Origin: Echinicola arenosa
GTDB taxonomy: Bacteria; Bacteroidota; Bacteroidia; Cytophagales; Cyclobacteriaceae
Reading direction: 5' to 3'
Assembly (NCBI RefSeq): GCF_014841125.1
Contig: NZ_JACYTQ010000009.1
Coordinates: 62,001-126,000, forward strand
DNA: 64,000 nucleotides
Each line of letters begins with the position of its first letter. Position 1 is the stretch's first letter. The translations under genes and the position numbers were made by a program. The notes under the pieces were generated by a model that made no database searches, was not told the DNA's origin, and was given only the letters and a program-made list of their open reading frames with translations. Shown piece after piece: positions 8,368 to 18,438 of this stretch.

Positions 8368-10765
8368 TTTTCAATACTTCTGATGGATTTCTATTGATGG
8401 TCCTCAAGGAATGTAATCCCACGATTACTACACAGAGTAAAAAGGCCAAGAAGCCCGCCAATAAGTAAAGGCTTATGGGCATGGGAGTACGGTAGGCAAA
8501 CTGCTTGAGCCATTCTTCCAACAGTAACCAAGTGGGCACTACCGCTAGCACAAAGGCTATGAGGATCAATACCATGTATTCCCTAGAAATCAAAACCAAT
8601 ATTTGACTTGCAGATGCACCCAAAACCTTTCTGATACTTATTTCCTTGGTTCGTTGGGCAATGGTAAAAGCTGAAAGGCCGAATAGCCCCATTCCGCTAA
8701 TCAAAATGGCCAAGACGGTGGCAAAGCTTAGAACCTCTTGTAGTTTTTGCTCGGATTGATAAAAATTGGCCACAAGCTCATCGAAAAACCTAAATCCACT
8801 ATCCTCTTCAGGATAGAGCTCCTTCATTTCTTTATCCAATAAACTTTTTGCTTCCTGTAAGTTTGTGTTGGCTTGAAGTTTAACATTGATTTTAGTAAAG
8901 TATTCTGGTTCATAAAATATGACCAATGGCCTGATCTGCTCATACAAAGACCGGGAATTAAAATCCTTTACCACCCCGACCACTTCCACATTTCTTTCTC
9001 CATACAATACCAATTGTTCTCCTATCGCATCAGCTGGAAAATCATACCCGAGATCTTTCATAAAAGTTTCATTGATCAAAATCTCAGTGGAATCATTCTC
9101 GATTCTTTTACCTACCAAAAGAGGTACCTCGTAAGTATCAACAAATAGGCTGTCCCCGTTTTTTGCCTGAATACCCAACTCTTCTATTTCCTCTCCTTTA
9201 TGTCTTTCTATCGTGGTCGTAAACAAAGACCTTGAGGCTAAAATATCCCCACTGAGGCTGACAGACTTTACAAAAGACAATCGCTCCAAACTTTCTTTTA
9301 GTTGGTCATTTCGCCCTGATTCATCCAAAAATGGTGTATCGGCATAAAGAACCAATTCTTTATTAAAGCCCATGGATTCATTGGCCAGATATTTCAACTG
9401 GTGAGAAATCACCAAAACCCCAATGATAAAGCCTATTGACAGGGTAAACTGGAGCACAGTCAGGTTCTTCCGAACGAAATACCCCCACCTGTTTTGGTGA
9501 ATGTCCTTTAGCTGATTCTTTATGGCTTTGACAGGATTATAGCCTGTCAACATAAGTGCAGGATAAATGGCTGACAGCAAAGTAACCAAAACTACCAGGC
9601 CCAAAAGGAACAAAATATTTCCGGTGGACAAGTAATTGATTTCCATGTCTGCAGGAATCATTTCAGCGAAATAATGTACTGAAAACTCTGTCAGCAAAAG
9701 GGCCAGCATCAAGGCCAAAAGAGCAATCACCAAGGTTTCACTAAAAAACTGTAACATTAATTGGAACCGGCTACTCCCTAAAGTTTTTCTGATTCCAATT
9801 TCCTTTGCCCTGACAATGGCTTGGGCAGTTTCCAAATTGATAAAGTTCATACAGGCAATCATCAAGATAAAGACTGCCATAATGCTCAAGCCCATTAGGG
9901 TAAACTTATTGGCAGTATGGTTTGGATTGACCGTAAAATGAAGATCGGACAAGGGCTCTATGAAAAATTCTGTAGACCAGCCTTCCTCATTATTTAGGTA
10001 TTTGTCAATGATCTGGTCCAAACTGGTTTCGTAACTTGAAAGCTGTTGGGGATGACTGAGCTGCACATAAAGCTGGGAAGCAGAATTTACATTATCCCAA
10101 TTCTCCGCATTGATAAACTTTCTGGCAGATGTGGAGCTGGTCAAGGTGCTCAGCGAAATATAATCCGTGTAGATAAGGTCATTGTTCTCCTTAATGTCTT
10201 CAATGATTCCAGTGACCTGCACTGAAATGCTGTCATTATAGATCAATTCTTTACCTAAAGCCTCCTGAACTGAAATTTCTCCAAAGTACTTATTCACAGA
10301 ACTTTGGGTCAACACAACGGTATTTGGACGATTTAGCGCCTTTTCCGGATTACCTCCTAGCCATTTAGCAGGAAAAATATCGAAATACTTATCTTCGGTA
10401 TACACCACATGCCGTTGTCGCCCAAAAGCCGTTGGCCTTTCCGCTAAGCCTACCATTGCATTAGCGTTATCAAATATCCTTGCCAAGGATTCTACCCCAC
10501 CAACTTCATCTTTGACCGCATCCCCCATAGGAAAGGGCACGCCAACATTTGGCCAGCGATCCTCGCCATGGGAGGTCACTGTGGTGATACGAAAAATCTT
10601 ATCGTAGCCAGGTACATCCCGATTGAAGCCATACTCATAGGAAAGCATGTTGTAGATCACGAAGCATGCAGCTATGCCTATTGCCAATCCAAGTATATGG
10701 ATGGCCGCCCTGAGCTTATTTCTCAACAGGTTTCTCCAGGCAATTATTAGATAGTTTCTTAACAT
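8360..10765 (-). CDS. MacB/FtsX-type ABC permease, copy 5
   Basis: An 801-aa double-FtsX permease. A first membrane helix (about 20-40) leads into a large MacB-type periplasmic domain, then an FtsX three-helix block whose cytoplasmic loop reads KEIGIRKTLGSSRF. A mid-protein helix (VLQFTLSIGFIIGVLVIS), a second periplasmic domain and a second FtsX block follow (TKEISIRKVLGAS; last helix LLAGFLAFLLCVVIVGL). The C terminus NPSEVLKSE is the diverged form of the NPVNSLRxE ending of its paralogues. It carries no ATPase domain and depends on the separate ATPases. It is the fifth and last permease of the tandem series, preceded by the shared leader TATAAAAAGCC before its ATG. Confidence 0.9.
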   Translation of the reverse strand: MLRNYLIIAWRNLLRNKLRAAIHILGLAIGIAACFVIYNMLSYEYGFNRDVPGYDKIFRITTVTSHGEDRWPNVGVPFPMGDAVKDEVGGVESLARIFDNANAMVGLAERPTAFGRQRHVVYTEDKYFDIFPAKWLGGNPEKALNRPNTVVLTQSSVNKYFGEISVQEALGKELIYNDSISVQVTGIIEDIKENNDLIYTDYISLSTLTSSTSARKFINAENWDNVNSASQLYVQLSHPQQLSSYETSLDQIIDKYLNNEEGWSTEFFIEPLSDLHFTVNPNHTANKFTLMGLSIMAVFILMIACMNFINLETAQAIVRAKEIGIRKTLGSSRFQLMLQFFSETLVIALLALMLALLLTEFSVHYFAEMIPADMEINYLSTGNILFLLGLVVLVTLLSAIYPALMLTGYNPVKAIKNQLKDIHQNRWGYFVRKNLTVLQFTLSIGFIIGVLVISHQLKYLANESMGFNKELVLYADTPFLDESGRNDQLKESLERLSFVKSVSLSGDILASRSLFTTTIERHKGEEIEELGIQAKNGDSLFVDTYEVPLLVGKRIENDSTEILINETFMKDLGYDFPADAIGEQLVLYGERNVEVVGVVKDFNSRSLYEQIRPLVIFYEPEYFTKINVKLQANTNLQEAKSLLDKEMKELYPEEDSGFRFFDELVANFYQSEQKLQEVLSFATVLAILISGMGLFGLSAFTIAQRTKEISIRKVLGASASQILVLISREYMVLILIAFVLAVVPTWLLLEEWLKQFAYRTPMPISLYLLAGFLAFLLCVVIVGLHSLRTINRNPSEVLKSE

Positions 10766-10792
10766 GGCTTTTTATAATCTATAGTAATGATC

Positions 10793-10819
10793 CTGCCTTG
10801 TCGGCAGACAGGTATTGAG
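10793..10819. repeat. Hairpin-bearing 27-base repeat, copy A
   Basis: CTGCCTTGTCGGCAGACAGG followed by TATTGAG sits in the spacer between permease copies 4 and 5. The same 27 bases occur at 13360-13386 in the spacer between copies 3 and 4. CTGCC and GGCAG can pair around a 5-base loop. It may be a dispersed intergenic repeat or a duplicated spacer block. Confidence 0.75.
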
Positions 10820-10848
10820 ACTTCGCTCTTTGTTCCACTGACTTTATT

Positions 10849-13332
10849 TCATTCATATCGTAAAGATTTTATAGGATTGGAAAGTGCCGTTTTCAAGCTT
10901 ATGGCCATCACTGTTACAATTGTAATCACAAGCATCAGGATTAAAGGCATCACCAAAATATCCCAGCCCAAATCAATTCTATACTTGAAATTTTGCAACC
11001 ATTTCTTACTTACAAAGTATATAATGGGCCCACCCAAGAGGTAAGACAGCAGTAATAGCTTGACGAAATTGCTGGTAAAAATAACCAGTATATCCGATGC
11101 TGAAGCTCCCAGTACTTTTCTTATGCCTACTTCCTTAGTGTGCTGCTCAACTGTAAAAATGGCCAATCCTAATAGACCCAAAGCAGCTACAATGATGGCA
11201 AAAACGGTAAATATTCTAAATACAGCTCCAAAAGTCTTATCTGCCCTATATTGCTGATCAAAATATTCATTGAGGAAAAAATAATCAAATGGGTTTCCGG
11301 AAAATGATTGATCATATACCTTTTGAATAGCCTCCATGGTTTGCTCAACCGCAAGTATATTCATGTTCACTGAGGCAAACGTAAAACTTCCGGGAGGCGT
11401 GAAATAATACAATACAGGGTCAATATCTTCTTTCAGTGAAAGCTGATGGTAGTTTTTCAGTACACCTATGATTTCACCAGTTATAAATTCAGGTCCCATC
11501 TTAAAATATACTTTTTTTGCAATGGCTTCCTCTGAAGTTAGATAACCTAGCTGTTCCACGAGTCTTTCATTTATCAGCAAGGGTGCTGGATTATCAAAAT
11601 CCTCTGTTCCATCCAAGTACAACGGCTTATCTCGATCACCCAGTCCTCTGCCTGCTACCAGTTCGAGATCGTAGGTTGAGACAAAATTCTCATCTATACC
11701 AAGTTGATAGACCACAATTCCACCCCCTTGCTCCTGATTTATTCTCCTCACCTGGTTTCTACCTTTAATTTGCTCTCCCGGAATATCAGTCGAATAGGTC
11801 ACCGCATTGATCGCAGATAGTCTTTCTACTTCTTCCCTGAAATATAAAGAGCTATTTTGGTAATCGTCACTGCTTACAACAGGCCTATTCACCACAAGAA
11901 TCTCATCTTTGTTATAGCCCAGATCCTGGTTTTGCATGTACCGGAGCTGTTGGAAAATAACCATGCTTCCTCCCACCAATACAATGGTCAGCACATACTG
12001 AAAAGTCACCAATGACTTTCTAAGCGTGGCACCAAACTTAGACTTGATGAATTTGCCCCTTAATACCAAAGAAGGATTATAAGAAGAAAGCAGCATGGCA
12101 GGATAAGCGCCCAAAAAGATCACCCCCAATAAAAACATCATGATCAAATATCCCCACTGTGTAAAGCTGGCAGTTCCGGAGGAAGAGAATATAAAAGCAG
12201 TCATGTCGACCTCCACCAATCTTTCAAAAGGTCCCCAAGCGATAATGACCAGTATAATCGCTATTCCAATAGCAAGCATATTGACCAACATAACATCCAC
12301 AAAAAACTGAGCAATAAGCTGACTTCGAGCTGCTCCAGCTACCTTTCTGACACCCACCTCTTTTGATCTTTCCATCGCTTTTGCGGTAGAGAGATTCAAA
12401 TAATTGATCCAAGCCATCAGTAAAATAAACAGGGCCAACAAAGACAGAAAGTAAACAGTCCGATCACTTCCATTGGCACTCTGCTCCAGCAACAAATGGG
12501 ATTTAAGATGAATGTCAGCCAAAGGTTGAAGCGTAAAATGAGACTGGAAATTATTTTGCCTTTGAACCTCCCCTAGGTATTTCTCTGTAAATGCAGGAAA
12601 CTGCTTTTCGACTGCAGATGGGTCTGCTCCAGATCGCAACAAAATATAATTGTAAAACTCTGGCCAAATCCAAGTATCATATCCCCATTGCTCTCCCAGA
12701 GTCGCAAATGAAATCAATGCGTCAAATTGCAGGTGGGAGTTTTGCGGAAGATCCTTTAAAACGCCCGTTACAGTCAAATCCAACTCTTTATTTAAGCTCA
12801 GCACCTTTCCAACTGCAGGTTCATCTCCAAAATATTTCTTTGCTAGTTTTTCAGTAATCACTATCGTCTCAGGTTCTTTTAATGCCCTTGATACATCGCC
12901 TTCTACCAATGGGAAGCTGAACACATCCAAAAGAGAAGCATCGGCCAAAAAGAGTTTTTCTACATTAAAGGTGACTGGGTTATTTTCATCTGTAAAATCT
13001 GACAATTGGCTTCCCCCGATAAACAAGGTAGCCCTGACCATCCTTGCAAAGTCCTCCACCTCAGCAAAGTCACTTTTCATGGCAGGACCCAACGCCGGAT
13101 GATTAGCTGCTGTGGGAGGCACTGAAGCGAAGCTGCCAGTATACGAAATGGGAACCCTATAAATCCTTTCGCTCTTTTCGTGAAACTCATCAAAGCTCCG
13201 CTCATACCTCACGTACTGGTAAATCAAAAAGCATGTCGCAAGGCCTAATGACAGGCCTAATATATTGATCAGTGAGAACACCTTATTTTTCAACAGGTTT
13301 CTCCAGGCAATTTTTAGATAGTTTCTTAACAT
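10849..13332 (-). CDS. MacB/FtsX-type ABC permease, copy 4
   Basis: An 827-aa permease, the longest of the five. The order is N-terminal helix (about 20-42), MacB-type periplasmic domain, FtsX block 1 with the loop KEVGVRKVAGAARS, middle helix (YVLTIVLVGGSMVIF), second periplasmic domain, and FtsX block 2 with TKEVGIRKVLGAS. The C terminus is NPIKSLRYE. The start MLRNYLKIAWRNLLKNKV nearly matches copy 5, suggesting these two are close relatives at their N termini. It is separated from copy 5 by 83 bases holding a hairpin repeat. The transported substrate is not readable; MacB-like permeases work as mechanotransmitters that drive periplasmic cargo through TolC. Confidence 0.9.
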   Translation of the reverse strand: MLRNYLKIAWRNLLKNKVFSLINILGLSLGLATCFLIYQYVRYERSFDEFHEKSERIYRVPISYTGSFASVPPTAANHPALGPAMKSDFAEVEDFARMVRATLFIGGSQLSDFTDENNPVTFNVEKLFLADASLLDVFSFPLVEGDVSRALKEPETIVITEKLAKKYFGDEPAVGKVLSLNKELDLTVTGVLKDLPQNSHLQFDALISFATLGEQWGYDTWIWPEFYNYILLRSGADPSAVEKQFPAFTEKYLGEVQRQNNFQSHFTLQPLADIHLKSHLLLEQSANGSDRTVYFLSLLALFILLMAWINYLNLSTAKAMERSKEVGVRKVAGAARSQLIAQFFVDVMLVNMLAIGIAIILVIIAWGPFERLVEVDMTAFIFSSSGTASFTQWGYLIMMFLLGVIFLGAYPAMLLSSYNPSLVLRGKFIKSKFGATLRKSLVTFQYVLTIVLVGGSMVIFQQLRYMQNQDLGYNKDEILVVNRPVVSSDDYQNSSLYFREEVERLSAINAVTYSTDIPGEQIKGRNQVRRINQEQGGGIVVYQLGIDENFVSTYDLELVAGRGLGDRDKPLYLDGTEDFDNPAPLLINERLVEQLGYLTSEEAIAKKVYFKMGPEFITGEIIGVLKNYHQLSLKEDIDPVLYYFTPPGSFTFASVNMNILAVEQTMEAIQKVYDQSFSGNPFDYFFLNEYFDQQYRADKTFGAVFRIFTVFAIIVAALGLLGLAIFTVEQHTKEVGIRKVLGASASDILVIFTSNFVKLLLLSYLLGGPIIYFVSKKWLQNFKYRIDLGWDILVMPLILMLVITIVTVMAISLKTALSNPIKSLRYE

Positions 13333-13359
13333 GGCTTTCTATAGTCTTTAGTCATGAAT

Positions 13360-13386
13360 CTGCCTTGTCGGCAGACAGGTATTGAG
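13360..13386. repeat. Hairpin-bearing 27-base repeat, copy B
   Basis: Identical to the block at 10793-10819 over 27 bases (CTGCCTTGTCGGCAGACAGG plus TATTGAG), at almost the same distance upstream of the next permease start. Identical sequence amid otherwise diverged spacers suggests either recent spacer duplication or insertion of a small dispersed repeat. Confidence 0.75.
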
Positions 13387-13457
13387 TATTGGAACTTCTT
13401 TCTTCCTTCTTATTTTTAAATCTTATTTCTAGCGTCTAATATCTAGTGCTACTTTCA

Positions 13458-15821
13458 TCACTCGTTTCGCAGTGAGTTTACCGGGTTCATTAATGCCGTT
13501 TTGATGGCTTGTGAGCTGACCGTCAAAACAGCGATCAACACCGCTCCAATACCCGCCAAAGCAAAAAGCCACCAGTCCAAGTTGATGCGATAGGCATAGG
13601 ACTTTAAAAACTGACTCATCGCCCACCAAGCAACCGGAAAAGCAATCGCACAGGAGATCACTACCAATAGCACAAAATCCCTAGAAAGTAAAGAAGTCAA
13701 TGATCCCACTGATGCTCCCAATACTTTTCGAATACCAATTTCTTTGGTACGGGTCTCTGCGATATAAGCTGACAGACCAAACAATCCCAGGCAAGAAATG
13801 AAGATGGTCAAAAAGGCAAAACTTGCCGCCAGCTTAGCTGACTTCTGAGAGCTTTCAAATTTCTGTGCATATGCTTCATCTACAAAGGTGTATTCAAAAG
13901 GAAAATCCGGATTATACTTGGCCAAAACTTCCTTGGTATTTGCTAGCGCATTAGCTGTACTTAGACTGGGATTAAACTTGATATGGGCTACATTGGTCCA
14001 ATTGCCACTTCTGATCCCTGCCAGTATTAATGGTTCTATAGGCTCAAAGGGGTTGGTCATGATAAAATCCTTTACCACACCGACCACATGATAATCCGTA
14101 TCGCTATCATTTACCAGTTGCCCCAAAGGCTCTTCAAAACCCATAGCCTTCACCGCACTTTCATTTAAGAGCATGGCCAAAGAATCACTTGGAAATCTAT
14201 CCAAATCCAAGTCACGGCCACTTAATAAGGTCAATCCGGCCGTCCTGACAATATCTTCATCTATATTAAAACGGTTAAACACCGTTTTATCATCGGGATC
14301 CTTTCCCTCCCAATCAATCCCCCAAGTGTTGCTCCATATTTCTGTTAATGGAGAAAGGGTACGTGTCATCGATTCTGCCGTTCCTCCATTGATCAGCTCC
14401 TGCTTGATCACCCCATAATGCTTTTTGACATCATCCGTAAGTGGGATATAAATCAGGTTTTTTCTGTCGTATCCATTTTCCCTGTCCTTGCCGTGTCGAA
14501 TTTGTTTTTGAATCACCAAAGTACTTATCATCAATATGATAGCAATGGTAAACTGTAACACCACTAAAATTTTTCGGGGATTCACCTTGGAATTGACCTT
14601 TCTAAAAGTCCCTTTAAGGACTTTCGTTGGCATAAAAGATGATAAAAAGAAGGCTGGATAACTCCCTGCCAATACCCCTGTCAGCAAAACAAAACCCAAA
14701 AGCCCCGTCCAAAACCACACACTGGTAAAATTAATGAACAAATCTTTATCGATCAGTTGGTTGAAGTAAGGCAAAATCAACTGAACAATTCCCAAGGCAA
14801 TCACCCCGGCCAAGGCTGAAATTATTATGGATTCGATCAAGAACTGATAAACCAAGGCCATTTTACCTGCACCTACCACTTTTCTAATGCCTACTTCCTT
14901 GGCACGTTTTTCACTTCTAGCAGTGGTGAGGTTCATAAAATTGATACAAGCGATCAAAAGTATAAATCCAGCAATGACACCGAAAAGTCTGATCATTTCA
15001 ATTCTTCCTCCAGCAATCTCCCCATTTTCAAATCTTGAATATAACCTCCAATCGGGCATGGCATGTAGAATAACCTCTGTTTCCTCTGTATTACTATGTC
15101 GTTTGGTAATATCTTTGATCTTTTCACCCACCACCTGTGGATCTGACTGATCATTTAGTTCCACATAAGTATCTACTGAGTTATTCCCCCAGTAATCATC
15201 TGACCAGCCCAACTTTTCCATGTAAGACCAAGGCACGAGATAATCAAATGAAAATTGGGTGTTTGATGGAAGGTCCTCCAATATTCCTGTTATCGTAAAA
15301 GTCTCCTGATTATTGACCAAAACCGTTTTGCCCAATGCATCAGCTGAACCAAATAATCGCGAAGCAAAATCCTGGGTAATCACAATGTCTGTAGGTTGTT
15401 TGAAAACCACTTGCTTGTCCCCTTCCAATAGTGGAAAATCAAACATATCCAAGAAGCTAATGTCAACAAAGGCTCCATCAGAAGAAATCTTTTGTTCCCC
15501 CACTGTAAAGAGTAAATTATCCATGGTGGAAAACCTTGAAAAAGCCGAAATGGCTGGATATTCCTCTTTGAGTGCAGGTCCAAGTGGTTTTGGGGTACTT
15601 CCCCAAACATGGATTTCTCCATTAAACTCTGCCCGGTTCATGACCCGGAAGATCTGGTCCTTTTTGTGATGGAACCTGTCCATGCTCCATTCATGTTGCA
15701 CCAAAAGCAGGATCAAGAGGGCACTGGCCATACCTACTGCTAATCCGCCAATATTGATGAATGCAAAGCCTTTTTTATTCAAAAGGTTTCTCCAAGCAAT
15801 TTTTATATAGTTCTTCCACAT
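13458..15821 (-). CDS. MacB/FtsX-type ABC permease, copy 3
   Basis: A 787-aa double-FtsX permease. FtsX block 1 carries the loop KEVGIRKVVGAGKM after helix FGVIAGFILLIACINFMNL; block 2 carries TKEIGIRKVLGASVGSL. The N terminus (MWKNYIKIAWRNLLNKKG) and C terminus (SSQAIKTALMNPVNSLRNE) nearly match copy 2, and the last ~70 bases of both genes are also similar at nucleotide level (CTCGxTTCGCAGxGAGTTTACCGG on the plus strand). Copies 2 and 3 are therefore the likeliest recent duplicates. A spacer of 125 bases separates it from copy 4. Confidence 0.9.
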   Translation of the reverse strand: MWKNYIKIAWRNLLNKKGFAFINIGGLAVGMASALLILLLVQHEWSMDRFHHKKDQIFRVMNRAEFNGEIHVWGSTPKPLGPALKEEYPAISAFSRFSTMDNLLFTVGEQKISSDGAFVDISFLDMFDFPLLEGDKQVVFKQPTDIVITQDFASRLFGSADALGKTVLVNNQETFTITGILEDLPSNTQFSFDYLVPWSYMEKLGWSDDYWGNNSVDTYVELNDQSDPQVVGEKIKDITKRHSNTEETEVILHAMPDWRLYSRFENGEIAGGRIEMIRLFGVIAGFILLIACINFMNLTTARSEKRAKEVGIRKVVGAGKMALVYQFLIESIIISALAGVIALGIVQLILPYFNQLIDKDLFINFTSVWFWTGLLGFVLLTGVLAGSYPAFFLSSFMPTKVLKGTFRKVNSKVNPRKILVVLQFTIAIILMISTLVIQKQIRHGKDRENGYDRKNLIYIPLTDDVKKHYGVIKQELINGGTAESMTRTLSPLTEIWSNTWGIDWEGKDPDDKTVFNRFNIDEDIVRTAGLTLLSGRDLDLDRFPSDSLAMLLNESAVKAMGFEEPLGQLVNDSDTDYHVVGVVKDFIMTNPFEPIEPLILAGIRSGNWTNVAHIKFNPSLSTANALANTKEVLAKYNPDFPFEYTFVDEAYAQKFESSQKSAKLAASFAFLTIFISCLGLFGLSAYIAETRTKEIGIRKVLGASVGSLTSLLSRDFVLLVVISCAIAFPVAWWAMSQFLKSYAYRINLDWWLFALAGIGAVLIAVLTVSSQAIKTALMNPVNSLRNE

Positions 15822-15921
15822 GGCTTTTTTATTGTATTGAGTAGTGAGACTTCAACTCTCATCTTTCTTTCATCTTATATCTTAAGTCTAGTGTCTATAA
15901 TCTTGATACTAGAACCTCCAT

Positions 15922-18360
15922 TCACTCGCTTCGCAGCGAGTTTACCGGATTCATCAGTGCTGCCTTGACTGCTTGTGAGCTAACCGTTAGCAAAGCAATA
16001 ACAATAGCTGCCATACCAGCACCAACAAACATCCACCATTTCAGCTCTATCTGGTAGGCATAATTCTGAAGCCACCTGTTCATAACATACCAAGCAATGG
16101 GTGAAGCAATAAGTATTGCCAGCAAAATCAATCGTACAAATTCTTTGGACAATAAAGCAACAATACCACTTACAGAAGCTCCAAGGACCTTACGAACACC
16201 TATTTCCTTGGTCCGTTGCCTAGTTGTATAAGTAGCCAGTCCAAGTAAACCTAGACAGGCAATGAAGATGGCCAGAGAAGTGAATACCACAAAAAGCCTT
16301 GCAAACCTATGGTCATTCTTGTACAGCTGGTCAAACTGCTCATCCACGAAAGCATATTGGAATGGATTTCCGGGAAAATGCTGCTTATAAAGGGCTTCTA
16401 TCGCAGAAATTGTTTCTGGCAGGTTTTCTGTCCCCAGTTTGATAGAAATATAAGGATTGTTTGGAGACAGGTAGAAAATGGTATTCTCCCGAGCATGATG
16501 TGCTGAGGACCAGTTGAAATCCTTCAAAACCCCGATTACCAGACCATGGGATAGCTCTTCGCCCAAGGCATCCTTCGGCTTATCAAAGCCTAATGAGTAG
16601 GCAGCTGTTTCGTTGATCAGGATGTGAGAAGGTTCTCCCTCTGGCACCAGGTATGACCTGTTCTTTATATCACCTGCCACCAACTCCAGTCCATAAAGAT
16701 TGATAAAACTAGTATCGATTGAAGTGCCTGATGCAGCTATTTCTTCTGACTGATCTGCTGAAGCCTTCCTGAATCCATTTGTACCAAAAGCAAATCCTTT
16801 GCCCGGTATCGATCCAGAAGTGGCAATTTCCCCAACAGGTGAAAGACTGGACAATCTTTGGGTGAATGTTTCCACTGCATTTGTTCTATCTACTCCATCA
16901 GGTATCAGCTTTGGGCCAGGTACGGTCATCACCTGTTCCAAATTCATCCCCAGATCCATATGCTGCATATAGTTGACTTGTTTGTAAACCACTATAGTTC
17001 CAACAAGCAGTACAATGGATATGGCAAACTGAAATACGATTAGCCCCTCTCGCATTCTGCTCCCCCCCTTGAATGTACCTTTATTTCCTTTCAATACATC
17101 CATGGAACGAAACGATGAAAGCATCAATGCCGGATACAATCCAGAAATAAGAATGATAACAAAAAAGAGGAATGGAAATACGAACCAAAAACCTGAACTT
17201 TTCCAAAGCCAAAAAGTCAAACCCACATCTGCCAAGCTATTCACCGTAGTCAAGACGAATCCTGCAATAGCAAAACCTAAGACAGTTGAGATAAAAACTG
17301 TAAGGGCAGATTCACTAATAAACTGGAAAATCAACTGGAATTTCTGTGCTCCGACCGCCTTACGAACGCCTACTTCTCTTGCCCTGCCGAGTGCTCCTGC
17401 AATGGACAAATTAATGTAATTGAAAAGGGCTATCAACAATGTAATCAAACCGATTATGATAAAAAAATATACTGCTCTGGAGCTTCCTTTTGCAAAAGAA
17501 TAAAGAGCTAAATCTTCATTAAGATAAACATCACGAAAGGGACTTGTAGTAACATATGCCCTGACATTACTTCTTTGGAAGTTCTCTTGCCTATGACGCA
17601 TATAAATCTCTGTAAACTTCCTGTCAACCTCCACAGGATCTGTATCAGGTCGAAGCTGGACATAGGTGATAAAATTATTCCATCCCCAGCCCGTAGAAGG
17701 ATCATTGTATTCACTCTGTTGAAAAAGACCTGACATTGGAACTAGAAATTCGAACTGAAGCTGCGAGTTGGTCGGTACATCTTTGAATACTCCATTTACC
17801 ACTCCATGATAATGGAATTCCCCACCAAACCATCCTGTAACATCAAGGGAATGACCAATCGGGTCTTCTTCTCCAAAGTATTTTTTTGCAGCAGATTGGG
17901 ACAACACAAGTGTCCCAGGTTCAAGTACTCGACTGGCATCTCCATACACCAGAGGAAAAGTGAATAGCTGAAAGAATGTAGAATCAACATAATAGACTTT
18001 CTCTTCTTCGAATGTTTTGACAGGATGGTCAGAATTGGAAACAACCGCACTGCCATATTCTGGGTGAATTCTTACATAGCGGCGAACATCCGGTGTCTCT
18101 TCAGCAAGTGCTGGCCCAACCTGCCATCCAGTCGCAGTATTGACACTGGGCTCTCCTTCATTTTGTACCCGACTCCAAGAAACATGATAAATATCCGAAG
18201 CATTTTCATGAAACTCATCGAAGCTAAATTCAAAAGCGACATATTGGAAGATCAATAAACAGCAAGCTATACCTATCCCAAGTCCCCCAATATTGATCAT
18301 GGAATATATAGGGTTCTTCCAAAGGTTTCTCCAAGCAATTTTTATATAGTTCTTCCACAT
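15922..18360 (-). CDS. MacB/FtsX-type ABC permease, copy 2
   Basis: An 812-aa permease with the same two-FtsX plan. Block 1 has a slightly different cytoplasmic loop (GRAREVGVRKAVGAQKFQL, after NLSIAGAL); block 2 has TKEIGVRKVLGASVSGI. Helices include YFFIIIGLITLLIALFNYINL and WWMFVGAGMAAIVIALLTV. Start and end (MWKNYIKIAWRNLW; NPVNSLRSE) match copy 3. A 100-base spacer to copy 3 is purine-rich in the coding orientation and has no hairpin repeat. Its ATG is preceded by CTATAAAAAGCC, as for the other copies except copy 1. Confidence 0.9.
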   Translation of the reverse strand: MWKNYIKIAWRNLWKNPIYSMINIGGLGIGIACCLLIFQYVAFEFSFDEFHENASDIYHVSWSRVQNEGEPSVNTATGWQVGPALAEETPDVRRYVRIHPEYGSAVVSNSDHPVKTFEEEKVYYVDSTFFQLFTFPLVYGDASRVLEPGTLVLSQSAAKKYFGEEDPIGHSLDVTGWFGGEFHYHGVVNGVFKDVPTNSQLQFEFLVPMSGLFQQSEYNDPSTGWGWNNFITYVQLRPDTDPVEVDRKFTEIYMRHRQENFQRSNVRAYVTTSPFRDVYLNEDLALYSFAKGSSRAVYFFIIIGLITLLIALFNYINLSIAGALGRAREVGVRKAVGAQKFQLIFQFISESALTVFISTVLGFAIAGFVLTTVNSLADVGLTFWLWKSSGFWFVFPFLFFVIILISGLYPALMLSSFRSMDVLKGNKGTFKGGSRMREGLIVFQFAISIVLLVGTIVVYKQVNYMQHMDLGMNLEQVMTVPGPKLIPDGVDRTNAVETFTQRLSSLSPVGEIATSGSIPGKGFAFGTNGFRKASADQSEEIAASGTSIDTSFINLYGLELVAGDIKNRSYLVPEGEPSHILINETAAYSLGFDKPKDALGEELSHGLVIGVLKDFNWSSAHHARENTIFYLSPNNPYISIKLGTENLPETISAIEALYKQHFPGNPFQYAFVDEQFDQLYKNDHRFARLFVVFTSLAIFIACLGLLGLATYTTRQRTKEIGVRKVLGASVSGIVALLSKEFVRLILLAILIASPIAWYVMNRWLQNYAYQIELKWWMFVGAGMAAIVIALLTVSSQAVKAALMNPVNSLRSE

Positions 18361-18438
18361 GGCTTTTTATAGTATTGAGTATTAAGTAATGAGAATTCCT
18401 TCATCTTACTTCAAGCTTCGTTCTTCCCTCTTCGTTCT

